Shown here: positions 1 through 11,194 of the stretch, in pieces
Layout: every line of letters starts with the position of its first letter
Numbering within the stretch: position 1 is the stretch's first letter
Origin: Tubiluchus corallicola
Taxonomy: Eukaryota; Priapulida; Priapulimorpha; Priapulimorphida; Tubiluchidae
Direction of reading: 5' to 3'
DNA: 27,500 bases
NCBI GenBank assembly: GCA_030141605.1
Contig: JAQGDQ010000284.1
Coordinates: 255,001 to 282,500 of the forward strand
Position numbers and translations under genes: made by a program
The notes under the pieces: model-generated
The model's database searches: none
Seen by the model: only the letters and a program-made list of their open reading frames with translations
What the model was told of the DNA's origin: nothing

Positions 1-1260
1 CATTCAAGGAGCACGTATACTGCAACAGATGCAAGCAATCAACTAGATACCGACCAACCACAACCATCTACATAACGTAAACCCTTCGTTCCAATGTTGG
101 AATTCTTGGCAAGTTAACTGCTTGTATAAACTCTCTTTTTTAATTGACCATCCATTACATCAACAAATAGGCATATTAATTGCACCACCTTAAATTGTAT
201 TAACAACGTTGCTCTTCTTTTGTATGTAGGCCAGCACCCCTTGCCTTGGACACAGTTATAACATGCTTTACAGTGCTGAAAACGATAGAATATCAAAATC
301 ACTATACGCCTGTCTTGTATTGCACACGACAAAATTATCCCCTATGCGCTATTATACCGAGGAATTCTTTTCAAAAAAGCTGGTTTAGTGAATATACATT
401 ATAATAAAGTTGCCATAATGAAAGTTATAATTTCTCTCTCAAACCAGTTCGCGTACAGTGAGAAAGCCAGGGAGGTGGTGCGTGTAAGAGGGGTTATCAG
501 AGGAGGCACGAATCTTGGGAGGACGAAGGCGGCATCCGAATGGTGTCACGGGTCAAGAAAGGGCAGATACGCAGCAGATTAGGGAAGATTTAGAAGAGGC
601 GACAGATGTAGATCTATAGGAGGTTCTGCAAAACGTCAGACGAAAAGAATGAGGTCATTATGTTTTACTAAATAAGGAAAACACGTAATGATTTAGGCCT
701 GTGTTGTAATTGTTAAAAGAAAACTCATTATTTCAGTATTGTAAGAAATTGCTGTAGGACTCCAAAGTAACTTTACGAAAAACTATGCACTAATTTTACT
801 CATAAACCTACTACGTCACAGCCTCGATTTGATTATTATATCTGTCTACTCAATAGACTTAAGAGTCGCTTACAATAAGGGCATTAGAAAATTGTTTAAA
901 TTTAGGTGTGACTGTAGTTCATCTTGTATGTGTACCATTCATAAACTCCGCAATTTATGCATGTACAAAGAACGGCAGCATGTAGTATTCGATACTGTTT
1001 ATTGCTTGACATTCAAAATAATATTATACATATTTTGTAGCATTAAAAATTAACGAAAGGTTTTATAAATCGAATTTTTTTAATTTTCATAATTTACTGG
1101 GTCGTTGTAATGCGTTTTTATTATAGTAAAAAGCCACTATTAGTGAATTAATTTCGTTTACATTGTCTTTTGTATACAATAATGTAACTAGCGTGTCCAC
1201 TTGCATGTGTGTTTTTGTTGTTGTGTGCTCTGTTTTATTGTAATTGTAGTCTTATGTTTT
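1..1260. other. Gene-free AT-rich region
   Basis: No ORF above 74 codons, no RNA gene and no repeat recognised. The 390-650 stretch is G/A-rich and GC-higher than its surroundings, possibly an old repeat fragment. Confidence 0.5.
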
Positions 1261-1267
1261 AATGTGC

Positions 1268-1293
1268 TATATATATATATATATATCCCTTTA

Positions 1294-1382
<89 letters not shown>

Positions 1383-1416
1383 TATTATATATTATTTACT
1401 ATATATATATATATAT
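1268..1416. repeat. Compound (AT)n-(CA)n-(AT)n microsatellite
   Basis: (AT)n at 1268-1286, then an uninterrupted (AC)n of 85 bp at 1297-1381, then (AT)n at 1401-1416. The (AT)n on both sides of the (CA)n could pair as a cruciform. ORFs through it (poly Cys-Val, poly Thr-His) are artefacts. The block is followed by TGAAATAAAATGTGAATTGA, which looks like a retroposon tail. Confidence 0.95.
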
Positions 1417-2284
1417 GTTTTAAATAGATTTTAAGTCTGAAATAAAATGTGAATTGAATTGATTCCATGATTTGATGACGTCATGAATTTGGCGTATCAA
1501 CTCACATATTATAGTGTTGATTACCGCACTGCAAACTCTATTTTACCCCCAATATTTTCAGCTGGTCATAGTAGAAAAAAACGCTTAAAGCTGTGCTACC
1601 ACGATTTTTACAAAAACTTTTGACCACAAGTACAACTTCGTGCCTTTTCGTCTTGTTAAACGAATCAGATGATGTTTTCAACTTTTCCATTCAAATGTTA
1701 ATCCATCACCGTTAATTTTTAATATACTAATCTATTTATAAGAAAGGACAGGAGACTAGATGACCCTATGGTCCTTCCCTGCCCTGCTGCATGATTATAA
1801 TTACTTAATATTTAAAAAACTTTTGATGTTAAACTAATTGGAGAAAATAAATGTTTCTATGTCTATGTTACGTCATATTTAACTGGCGCATGCGCATAAG
1901 AAAGATTAGTAAAATTCATTACAACCTGCATAATTAGCGTCTGTTATGTATGTGATAAACTGTAGTTCGTTCAACTCCTATAGGTGTTACCCCACACACC
2001 TACGTGTTATATGCTCAACGGTTGGACACAATCATGTTCAGAGTAATAATTATTATAGCGCAGGATGAAATCATTTTATTAGTCCAGCATGTAATTCAGC
2101 TGAACAGAATAGTGGCCCATAGAACTGTGTTGTTTACAGCTTGTAATCCTGTATGAATTTATTACATGTATGAATTAATGGGGGTGAACAGAAATACAAT
2201 TATTTATGATATGCGGATAGTTCTTTAGAGGCCTGTAACCTCAGGATATATCGTCGTTTTTCAACGCACTGCTATAATACTATG
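1417..2284. other. Gene-free region with a possible retroposon tail
   Basis: AT-rich. GACCCTATGGTC with CTTCCCTGCCCTG near 1760-1790, then GAGAAAATAAATGTTTCTAT (about 1840-1860), looks like a decayed retroposon 3' end, but no border can be drawn. Nothing else was recognised up to the 5S-like element. Confidence 0.35.
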
Positions 2285-2392
2285 GTCTACGGCCATATCA
2301 CGTTGAAAACACCTGTTCTCGTCTGATCACCGAAGTTAAGCAACGTAGAGTCTGGTTAGAACTTGGATAGGAATACCAGGTGCTGTAGGCTT
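2285..2392 (+). pseudogene. 5S rRNA-like sequence with internal deletion
   Basis: Reads as 5S rRNA nearly end to end: GTCTACGGCCATATCACG, then CGTCTGATCACCGAAGTTAAGC, GGTTAGAACTTGGATAG and GAATACCAGGTGCTGTAGGCTT. About 12 nt around the usual GGTGACCGCCTG (helix IV/loop E and the 3' part of the C-box promoter) are missing, giving 108 instead of about 120 nt. There is no T-run terminator after it. It therefore looks like the head of a 5S-derived retroposon or a decayed pseudogene, not a working 5S gene. Confidence 0.85.
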
Positions 2393-2770
2393 GCGGGATG
2401 CCCACACTGTATTTCGACACTAGGCACAAGCAGCCAACGGCTAGAGGGCGGAGGATGTCAAGTGACCCAACGCCCATGTGAAGAGGAGTAAACCTTCCAA
2501 ATCAGGAGTGGAGCCCCGAAGGCGGACCAGTGCAGCATGCTCACTGACTCCGGCAGCTCCTGCAGCCAACCTGGTGCCAAACGTATCGCTCCGCTTTCCT
2601 TTGGACTACACCAGGGAGGAAGAGAGGGGGTTCTTGTTGTCTGGGCAACTCAGGACCTCCATACACCTTGCCCAGGCGTGCGCCCTGGAGACGTTCAAGG
2701 ATCGCACTGCTCAGCCACAGTCGACACTGCAGCTCCATCAATGTGATCAATAACTGACTCTCTTGGCGCA
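2285..2770 (+). mobile_element. SINE-like element with 5S rRNA head (SINE3-type candidate)
   Basis: The 5S-like head is followed without a break by about 380 bp of GC-rich sequence, sharply different from the AT-rich flanks. The whole block ends near GGCGCACACT, where AT-rich sequence resumes. A 5S-derived polymerase III promoter fused to an unrelated body defines SINE3-type retroposons, known from fish, amniotes and some invertebrates. Short open frames of 69-91 codons on both strands do not resemble known proteins. I found no clear target-site duplication or simple tail, so the borders are approximate and I cannot name the body domain. Confidence 0.6.
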
Positions 2771-3384
2771 CACTAAAAGATAACGAACATAATTAATGAT
2801 AATGATAAACTAATGTTCTATGGTTAGCTCATGCAAATAATGATATGTTTTCTTCATATTGTACGAAATTTTTGTAAGATTTCATGGAATTCCAACACCC
2901 TAAATAGGCCCACTGTTTACAATATTATCTATTACATTTTGACCATTGAACGTATATTTGCATATTAGTTTTTTTACCTGCAAATAAAAGATTACAATTA
3001 TAACAAAATTGAAATAATCAGTCTTTTGGTGCAACATTAAACGAAAAAAATACAAAGTAAAGGTCTAATTTGTTCGTCAAAAGTTGCACAGGCGTCTGTA
3101 ATCTAAGTCTGCGCATGCTCGAAGCGTGGTATACAGACATTAAAAAGTTTATCTACCTGTTCGTCCTTCACATAATGCCTAGAAAGGGTCATTCTGGCTC
3201 AAACTATACCACATGTGGCTTGCAGTTTACAGCCCTACACTGTAATAGCCACCGGTCAAGGGCTGACCCGTAGTGACGCAGTGTTTTTGCTTTTCCAACT
3301 TGGTGAGTTGCTGTTTTATTAAATAATTCATCAAAAGTATTTGAAAATTTCCTCATATAGGAAAGCAGAAGCGGTCTTGGGCCT

Positions 3385-3412
3385 GTGGGGTTCCCCGGGG
3401 AAGACGCCCCAC
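3385..3412. repeat. GC-rich inverted repeat
   Basis: GTGGGGTTCCCC facing GGGGAAGACGCCCCAC makes a strong hairpin (stem about 12 bp with a small bulge) in otherwise AT-rich DNA. It resembles the CCCGGGGAAGTGGGG stretch of the hAT-type MITE and might be a fragment of a related element. Confidence 0.6.
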
Positions 3413-3660
3413 TGAGTCCTCTGCCTCAGGTAAAGATTACACTTACGATGGGATAATTGGCGGAAGTTGTTTGGTCTCTCCTGTTTTCTCTCTACATGTT
3501 TACTGTCATGCCTCGTCTCTCTCCCATTACTCTCATTGCAAATCCCTTTACGCCAAAACCTTCCACTTTACTGTCTCTTAATAGATTTAAACAATGACAA
3601 GCGTTTTTATTATACGTTCTGTGACAAGAGATATACTTTAGTTGGGCAACTTCTGTTATT

Positions 3661-3700
3661 TAGTAGTAGTAGTAGTAAAATCTTTATTTGCCATTTTAAA
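3661..3700 (-). repeat. Retroposon-like 3' tail with (ACT)n, copy 1
   Basis: On the minus strand reads TTTAAAATGGCAAATAAAGA followed by TTTTACTACTACT, a shared 3' end with an AATAAA-like signal and trinucleotide tail. The same string occurs at 18435-18489. Upstream bodies differ, so this is either a family 3' end on 5'-truncated copies or very old copies. The matching body, if any, would lie at about 3700-3830. Confidence 0.55.
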
Positions 3701-4079
3701 AACATTGACCATCATAGTAAAAGACAGACAATCAGAGCTAGTTCATATAAAAACATACACTGTTCTGGGCAAATGCGTGTGGTGCAAGCTAAGCTATAAG
3801 TGCAACTAGAAATTCAAAAATAAAATATAAACTAGTTTAGTAAGGTCTAGGAAAAATGAAATTATGATTTGAGTAAGTATCATCGTGTTCGTATGTCGGA
3901 TGCCAAAACGAGTCATTAAATGTTTTTTTTTAATTTAGACTTGAATATTTATAAAGAGCTGATGTGTTTTAGTGATGTCGGTAATGAATTCCATTTAGTG
4001 TAAAAATGTTGAATTCTGCATGAACTCTTTGCCTGTGAAACAGATATTGATCTTTTACGGTGGGGCAAAATAATACAAT

Positions 4080-4416
4080 CAGGGCCTATTTCGGGGGGGG
4101 AGTGGGGATACTTCCCCAGGGCCTCACCCTCCAGGGTACCTCGTGTCAAGGTAACATTTTTTTGCTTTATGCGAACATACCTGCCCCCTCTCTCTCCCTA
4201 CCTCCTTCCCTCCCTCCCTCCCTCCCTCCCTCTCTCTCTCTCTCTTTCTCTCTCTCTCCCCCCTCCCCCTCTCTCTCTCTCTCTCTTACCGCACGCGTGC
4301 CATTTGCCAGTATTGACAAGTATTAAGGACTGGTCTTGAGAATAAAGCAGTTTTTCTTTCAATTATTCTTTATTTTAACAACTGTATAACTCCATATTTG
4401 GCTGAAATAGGCCCTG
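4080..4416. mobile_element. hAT-type MITE, copy 1 (337 bp) with 8-bp target duplication
   Basis: The ends are inverted repeats CAGGGCCTATTTC and GAAATAGGCCCTG. They are flanked by a perfect 8-bp direct repeat AATACAAT at 4072-4079 and 4417-4424. CAGGG termini with 8-bp duplications are the hallmark of the hAT superfamily. There is no transposase frame, so it is non-autonomous. The interior is shared, in opposite orientation, with the copy at 12115-12440, including the segments around TCAAGACCAGTCCTTAATAC and CTGGAGGGTGAGGCCC. Copy 1 lacks about 110 bp present near one end of copy 2 and carries a CT-rich microsatellite (4183-4287) that copy 2 lacks. Confidence 0.9.
4183..4287. repeat. CT/CCCT microsatellite inside the MITE
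   Basis: Pyrimidine-only tract of (CT)n, (CCCT)n and (CTCC)n. It lies within the hAT-type MITE at a place where the sister copy has only a short A-rich stretch, so it expanded or was gained after the copies diverged. Confidence 0.9.
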
Positions 4417-4424
4417 AATACAAT

Positions 4425-5280
4425 GACCACAGATTTAGCTAAATGTTAATGTTTAGTGATACCATAGAAGGGTTACCAAAAGCTCACATAATAAGAAATG
4501 GCTTTCTATAGAGTATAAAATTGATCACTCGTTAGTTTTTGAGCCAATAATTTCTTGCATCCTTATTCGTTTATAGTGCCAATTGTCAGTGCAGTCGCCT
4601 GAATTACTTTACACTGTCTATTATCAATGCATCGTGGTTAGGTTTTTGATTTTTACAACCCAGCCACGCTGGTATTAGATTTGATGTAAAATTTGATAAC
4701 ATCATCAAAGCGACGCATTTTATTGTGCTAAAGTGTGCATTATAATCCAAGATGAAGAGGAATAATGGAATCAGATTCGGATACGTACCGACATACACGC
4801 TTTTAAACCAATAAAATACTCCTAGCCGCCCTTAGGGCAAATTGTGATTCAGCCCCGTGGAAGATGCTACACTAAGCTTGGCCAAAAAAACTGGTTTCAA
4901 GGCAATTTTATATCGATTTGAGAAAATTGACCATCTTTTGCAAAATATAATTTCTATCAGATTGCCCAAATTTGGAAATAATTTTGTATTTATTTCAAAA
5001 TTTTGAACTTTTATTGTATTGTTCGCGAAAATTCTACACAAAAGGTCACGTCTATAATTTGGGACAAAAGCGGATTTCCTTTCCGAAAGAGATTAACAAT
5101 ATTTTAGGTCCTAAACATATAAGCAACAGAAAAATTCGTATATGCTACCAACAATTCCAGCTAAGCCTTGAACTTGAAGTAACCACCGATTTGCTACAAA
5201 ATGGGCATAAAAATAACCTAAAAAGTGAATAACTAAAGCTAATTTGGGCTAAAATTTGGCTACTTTTGTAACAAGTCATA
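4425..5280. other. Gene-free region
   Basis: AT-rich with only short unrelated frames on both strands (64-86 codons). No RNA gene, terminal repeat or known domain was seen. Confidence 0.45.
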
Positions 5281-5512
5281 TTACTTGTTTTATTAAGTTG
5301 AAATGTGCAGAATGCTTCGTCATTTTTGTGACTTACACGTGTAATGAAAAGTATCTCTCGAAGATTTTAAGATTGTCCAAGAAATTTTCCGAGTAATCTA
5401 CAGCAAAAAGTTTAGTGTGACACGCTTGAATGCACCCAAACAGCAATGACGTAAAACTCGATTGTTTTTCAAAACATTCGATTATTTATGTTTCTCAAAG
5501 TCTAACTTCGCC
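5281..5512. repeat. Dispersed repeat A, copy 1
   Basis: Its reverse complement matches 8935-9178 over about 230 bp, including TTTTGAAAAACAATCGA, TTTGGGTGCATTCAAGCG, ACACTAAACTTTTTGCTG, TAGATTACTCGGAAAATTT and CTTAATAAAACAAGTAATAT. Divergence is moderate, with one poorly alignable stretch in the middle. No terminal repeats or coding capacity were seen. The family is unknown. Confidence 0.8.
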
Positions 5513-5721
5513 TAGCTTAGGAGACTGCAGAGGAAAAGAAACGTTTTGGTCTACATAGATTTACCTTTCTACATGGCTGTTCTTTGCAGCTTTGTTAGAG
5601 TTATACTGCCAGTAGAGCGTTGCTTATGCCACGAAAAATGTTTAGGTTAGAACCCGTATGAATGTTGCAAAACATTGGTGTAGGACCTGTGATATTCTTG
5701 TGCGTTTGAATAAGACCTGAT

Positions 5722-6140
5722 GAGTAGAGTAGAGTAGAGTAGAGTAGAGTAGAGTAGAGTAGAGTAGAGTAGAGTAGAGAAGACTACTTTATTTAAAGTC
5801 GATCATACAAACTGTAAATAGAATCTTTTACAACCCACTGATAAAGAATAGGAAAGAAATACAAGATAAATATAGAACTGTATAAAAATAAAGCATTCAT
5901 CTGCATATGTAAAGAAATTAATAAAACTTAACTTGATATTTAGAGCTAAAATTACGTAAGCGTAGACTGCATATAATACACAGGTAAGCAATGTACATAA
6001 AAATTTAGCAGAACATTGTACATTATTACAAAGAGAACATCTCCAAGATTCTCTATTCCATGTCAGTAAAAGTCTTTTAAAAAGAGTAAAATGATATTTA
6101 AACCAACTTTCATGGCGCAGTGTTCGTAATGTCAAATTAA
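5722..6140 (-). mobile_element. Possible 3' end of a non-LTR retrotransposon with (ACTCT)n tail
   Basis: On the minus strand an open frame of 110 codons (5803-6135) ends shortly before TTTAAATAAAGTAG and a run of 11 or so ACTCT units (5722-5779). The frame contains CSLCNN followed by further Cys residues, faintly like the cysteine motif near the end of CR1/L2-type reverse transcriptases, but is too decayed to assign. An AATAAA-like motif followed by a simple-repeat tail is the usual non-LTR 3' end. The pentamer repeat itself is certain; the retroposon reading is tentative. Confidence 0.4.
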
Positions 6141-7235
6141 ACTTAATAGTTGTCTTGTGCGCCTAACTCGTTTAAGCAAAGAATTATCATTATTCTTCTA
6201 CCTTAGCATCGATACGTGTTTTCTAAACCCTCAAGGTGAAAGTGGTCAGGCCTCGAAGCTAAACAACTCTCTCGAATCGGCTGATATATCCGCGCGCAAT
6301 TATGTCGCGTGACAGCTGTCTTGCAGCTCTATTGGCCGCTGATTCAGTTCATGAACTGGACGATAATTACCCGGTCATTTGACGACTGTATAATTTCAAA
6401 ACCGGCCCACAGGACACGATACTGGCCTTAACTACAACCCTACAGCCAAGCGACAGGAAAACGAAGTTGTAATTTCATCCACTGGTCCTTGTATTCCACG
6501 CTTGTAGGGTGTTATCTAGTTAAGTACCAGTGTGGCCATGACTGTAGCATACTGACTGGAATCACAGCCCATTAGATACACAATATTTAATTTTCCATGT
6601 CGGTTAACTTACATGTGTTATAAATGAGCAGGTAGAATGAATTTGGGCATCCTATGAACCCATTCACCTCCTACCCACGCTCCCATTTACCTGTTTTGGC
6701 GATGCTAATATCGACATAAATCATCGAAATCGCGAAAATTAATTTCGAGTTTCTGTTTTTGAAAAATGTTTCCACTGGCATCAGGACGTTTAGTGTTAAT
6801 ATAGCATCGGAATGACGGTCGGTTTTCTCAGGTAAACGGAATGACTGATTGCGTTTATTGTCTAGTAGACAGGTGCGCAGTAGGTGAAATGAGCACGCGA
6901 ACACACCTGTTGCTATTAAAGTGTATACTGTAGCCGATGCATAGAGGCTCCTTTATATAAATGATAAGATTGGATTACCCTGTGTGAATAGAAATTGCTT
7001 TGAGTAGCTACTTGAATTCAGTTTGGACTATATTAAGGTCACAAAGGGGTGCCAAAATAAACGCAGAAGATATAGAGACGGTGAAATTTGAACGGGAAGT
7101 TGATAAAAGTGAAGAAGGCGCTTTTTTAAACATTTCTTTTGGTATTTTGTGAACTGAGTGCTGAATTTAGTCTTTGTTACACATTAATTTCGGATAAGAA
7201 AATTACGATAAAATTCGAACTCTGTCATAATGAAG
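6141..7235. other. Gene-free region
   Basis: GC content rises around 6230-6450 (GCTGATATATCCGCGCGC and following) without a gene. A 77-codon minus frame at 6671-6904 has no recognisable motif. Confidence 0.4.
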
Positions 7236-7564
7236 TACAGCACTGTGGTCAACACTTTCCATGTATAATATAGGGTGTTGTACCAGACAGATTTTTTACA
7301 GCAACTAAAAACTAGTACTAATAAGTTCATGTTCAAGTTAATTCTTGAATACTACCTGACTGTTATTAATATTTTTCAACTTAATAACAGAAATATTATT
7401 ACAGCACTGTGGTCAGCACTTTCCATGTACAATATAGGGTGTTGTACCAGACAGATTTTTTACAGCAACTAAAAACAAGTACTAATAAGTTCATGTTCAA
7501 GTTAATTCTTGAATACTACCTGACTGTTATTAATATTTTTTTAACTTAATAACAGAAATATTAT
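7236..7564. repeat. Tandem duplication, 2 x 164 bp
   Basis: TACAGCACTGTGGTC..AGAAATATTA occurs twice head to tail, at 7236-7399 and 7400-7564. Only about four single-base differences were seen (for example CAACACTTT/CAGCACTTT and CTAGTAC/CAAGTAC) plus small changes in a T run. The near-identity implies a recent event. The two copies contain no gene. Confidence 0.93.
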
Positions 7565-7941
7565 GAACGTACTCATAGAAACATAACCAACTGATAGAGC
7601 GTACATGCACACATAATTTCGTTTATGCAGACTGTTTATTGCACATTCAAGTTTATTCAACATTTTGGGCAGATGTATTGCATAAGTGATATGATTGCAA
7701 ATTTTAATATTCCTAGCTATGATATTATTACACGAAAGATAGCAGGATTTATTATATATAGGCTGGCAGAACTAGCTAAATCAATTGATAATTTGTGTGT
7801 TTAGTTATAGTTATATGGACGAATTAATGCAAACTATGTTTTGCACTGTGAGATAAACATCTTTTACCATTTTAAAGGGGCGACTTTTATTGTTTTTGCC
7901 TCTGTGTGTTGTATTTATAGTGATTTGTCGTGTTTATTGTG

Positions 7942-8190
7942 TTTTATATGTAAGTGTGTATGTATGTATGTATATATGTAAATACTTTTATTAATTTCTA
8001 TCGTGATTCTATAGCACAGCTGAATGTTTTCCAAATTTTTATATAAAGCCATGCTATGCATATTTATTGTGTTTTTGCGTTTTATATGTAGGTGTGTATG
8101 TATGTATAGGTGTAAATATTTTTATTAATTTCTATCGTAATTCTATGGTATAGCTGAATGTTTTCCAAATTTTAATATAGTGCTATGCAG
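7942..8190. repeat. Tandem duplication, period 138 bp, diverged
   Basis: TTTTATATGTAAGTGTGTAT at 7942 and TTTTATATGTAGGTGTGTAT at 8080 start two copies. Both continue through TTTTATTAATTTCTATCGT, GCTGAATGTTTTCCAAATTT and GCTATGCA. A GTAT-type microsatellite near the start differs in length between copies. Confidence 0.88.
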
Positions 8191-8934
8191 TTTTAAATGA
8201 ATGAAATAATTTAAAATAAAATCAATAACAAACAATTACTAAGTTGGTGCCTGTTTTCTAAGACTCTGAATAATAGCGTGCTTAGTTAGTATTCTATAAG
8301 ATGACAGTTGCACAGCCTCCACAGGATCAGCATGTCAACTACACATACTTGCATATCGTCATCATCATCATGTAGCTCTCATCAATATTAACTTCTTTGC
8401 GGCTTCCGTCATGCGTGCGTATACAAATGTAGCGCTCATTTTCATCTCTGTTCAATGAATTATTCAAGGTTATTTTTGCTTGTGCCTGGCATATCTCACA
8501 ATTATGCAGCAGTGAATAAATTATAATGAATCTGCACAGATGTCACATGTAAACCTGCTACGAGTTTAGACATAGAGTTGTAAATCGTCCCAAATTAGGG
8601 AAGTAAAATTAGGTATGGTGGCCTTGTCTTCTACACAAGCTCTTAAAACATTATCAACCGAAAAACTTTTCAGTCAATTCAGTCAAGTACGATTAAACGT
8701 TTTCAGTTCTCTAAATGCCATAAATTTTACCCAGACTAACGTTTTTGTCTTGGCTCTGCTAGAAACTCATCTTATTAAAAGGCACAAAATATGATGGCTG
8801 GTCTATTTTGCAATATTTGTACAGGCTGCCAGCTCGACATCTCGCGTCATCAGCACCATTTCCAGGATAAATCCAACAAAACAGCTGAAACTGAAATTGT
8901 TAAAAGATAAAATTAAGCTATTTTGAGCAAAACA
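8191..8934. other. Gene-free region
   Basis: AT-rich, with a short (ATC)n at about 8359-8371. No coding or RNA feature recognised. Confidence 0.4.
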
Positions 8935-9178
8935 GACGAAACTAAACTTTGGAAAACACAAATAATCGTTAACAGAGTCGAATGTTTTGAAAAACAATCG
9001 ATTTTTATATCATTGTTGTTTGGGTGCATTCAAGCGTACCACACTAAACTTTTTGCTGTAGATTACTCGGAAAATTTTAAGATCGTCGACAAAAACTCCA
9101 CTTTTTATTGCGACCGAAACGCCACAAAGATGACGAAAACATTCTATACATTGCAGCTTAATAAAACAAGTAATATAA
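8935..9178. repeat. Dispersed repeat A, copy 2 (inverted to copy 1)
   Basis: Inverted partner of 5281-5512. An 89-codon open frame on the plus strand crosses it but is not preserved in copy 1, so it is probably chance. Confidence 0.8.
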
Positions 9179-10870
9179 TCAATTATTATTAAGATGTTTT
9201 CTCACTAAGACAAAATGTAGGCCAAAAACTGTTTTGTCCATATACACCGTGTACACGAGACCAGTATTCTGAAGATGTTCAACTCTTCCTGTGGAATTCG
9301 TTTTCGTTAAAGACGTTTGCCAGTGTTGGGGGTACAAGGTCTTACTTTCCTTACCTGTCCGTGGTGCTCACAGGATTAAGACATGTAAAACTACGCTCAA
9401 ATCCATTTGTTTGCTTTCTTTAAACTCTTTAACAACTCAAAACACAACCAGAATTGCTATAAATCCTCTCCGTAGAATCACCCAAGAAAAAAGTGACTTT
9501 AAATTAAAATATAGACGAAACAATTCTTATTATAATTAGATAACGCATTTTTTGTGACAAACCAAATCTTTTAAGCTGGGCGAACCACTTTTAACAATTC
9601 TTTACGACCACACTATACTGCACTTATGCCACTTAAGGATACTCTTGCATGTCTCAGTTTTTTTACGAAGCAAAGTTCACGGAGGACACAACGTGCTGTG
9701 CGACAAGACAGTAAATCTATGACAAGATGGATTTGTGGCCATTTTATGATCTTGTTACAACCTCGTAGACAGTCGCGTCTTTGACAGACATTCACCGACT
9801 GTTTTTCTTTTATTCCAGAAGCGGTTTTCTGTGGCATGTTTACTGGAATTTGCTTCCATCTTGCAGTCAAGATGGTATCTTTGATACACTATAACTGTTG
9901 CATCGCTTAATAGCATCTCCCTGTTTGTTGATAAGGTATATTTACTAAAGCATGTTGTTATTAGTAATCTAGTGACAGGGAGGTTCCACAACATCAAATT
10001 TTTGGAACATCCGCTTACTGGTTCTGCCCCTGCTTTGCTGAGCAAATGTTTTTCAATGCGGCCTGTGTTGCTCTGTGAGCATTGAGTGAGTCTGAACCGA
10101 AATTAGGTGCATTACACTTGCCTACATAAACCCGCTTGTCGAGTACTTAGACATGTTTAAAGAAACATAGTCTACAAGTACACCTTGTTGAAGTTGAATG
10201 GCTTTGAAAATGCCCGCAGTATTACAGCAGGGGAACTGAACAAGCCGCTCCATTATTCAATCATTGGTTTAGTGCTTTTTTATCCTAGCCGAATAAAACT
10301 TGGTTTATGTTGCACTGTCCTGGGTATTCTTTCGAGTAAGCAACTTAGTACAATGCAAAGTGTACTAAATGGTACTCAACTGCCCATCATAAAAAAGAAT
10401 TCTTAGCTGGTGTCATTGTGCAACAAGCTAAGTTCTATCTTTTTGTCAGGAATTGGTGAATCGACTATTTTAAAACAAGTCTTTGCACCAATTCATGCAA
10501 TGAAAAAATATCAAGTTCACATCCTGGGAAGATGGGGCTCTAGGAGTGAAATGAGGCGGAATGGCATCGTCAACAACAAACAAACAAACAAACAAGCAAA
10601 CACATAAACAAACACATAAACATTAACAACAACAATAATTTTTAGATGCCAAATCAGCCGAACCTTGGCACCAAAATGAAACTTTCAGTTGTCAATGGTA
10701 AGTTGTGACACATGTAACCGCTTCAGTCAATTAAGCACAAAAGTGTTAGTTTTCAATTAAGCATCTTCTTTAAAACTGACTCAGTCAAATATCTTGTTTA
10801 CTCATAATTTGATTCTTCTCCCCCAAAGTGCTTTTGTGTGACCATTTTTAATACTTGCGAGAATTAATGT
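9179..10870. other. Gene-free region with undetermined minus-strand frames
   Basis: Two overlapping minus-strand frames of 85 and 96 codons (9613-10045) in a slightly GC-richer block have Cys and basic residues but match no family I recognise. No splice or promoter context supports them. The remainder is simple AT-rich DNA up to repeat B. Confidence 0.35.
10576..10621. repeat. (CAAA)n microsatellite
   Basis: ACAAACAAACAAACAAACAA with GCAAACACATAAAC variants. It is simple sequence in gene-free DNA. Confidence 0.8.
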
Positions 10871-11051
10871 GGAACAATCTAACAAGCCCTGCTTTTTGAT
10901 TGCACGCAACACATTTACATTCGTATATAAGTGAACAGTGTTTGAGGCTTTTCCTGTGCAGTATTTCTTATTTGTATTACGTTCATTGTAGGTCCTTTCA
11001 CTAGATATTGTACATGAAACTATTGTAAATGTGTAATGTGAAATAAATGAC
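10871..11051 (+). repeat. Dispersed repeat B, copy 1
   Basis: Matches 23905-24082 in the same orientation: ACAATCTAACAAG, TGCTTTTTGATTGC, CGCAAC-CATTTACATT and CCTTTCACTA. This copy ends with GTGAAATAAATGAC, a poly(A)-signal-like 3' end typical of retroposon tails. The family is not identified. Confidence 0.75.
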
Positions 11052-11194
11052 TTAAAAAGGACTAATTGTTATTTGTTCAGTACGCTCGAGCCACAATATT
11101 CCTTTGTAAGGTCTTTACTATGTCTTTAGTAAACGCCTCTTTCGCTGTTAATTAAATCTGCTTTGTTTATTTGACTGTAATGTAATGCATGTAA

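Larger units (their letters stand above)
2771..4071. other. Gene-free region
   Basis: Apart from the GC-rich hairpin at 3385-3412 and the (ACT)n retroposon tail at 3661-3700, no gene or repeat is recognised. The 110-codon plus frame at 3467-3799 crosses the (TAG)n repeat and has no domain. Confidence 0.45.

Noticed and set aside
1188-1434. Frames of Cys-Val and Thr-His repeats
   Set aside because: Translation of the (CA)n microsatellite.
2285-2392. Functional 5S rRNA gene
   Set aside because: Lacks about 12 nt of the 3' region including part of the C box, and has no T-run terminator.
2478-2771. Overlapping 69-91-codon frames in the GC-rich block after the 5S-like sequence
   Set aside because: Similar-length frames on both strands, as expected for GC-rich DNA; no known domain, and the 5S head points to a non-coding SINE.
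9613-10045. Two minus-strand frames as a small gene
   Set aside because: They overlap in different frames, have no recognisable domain, signal peptide or splice context, and are short enough for chance.
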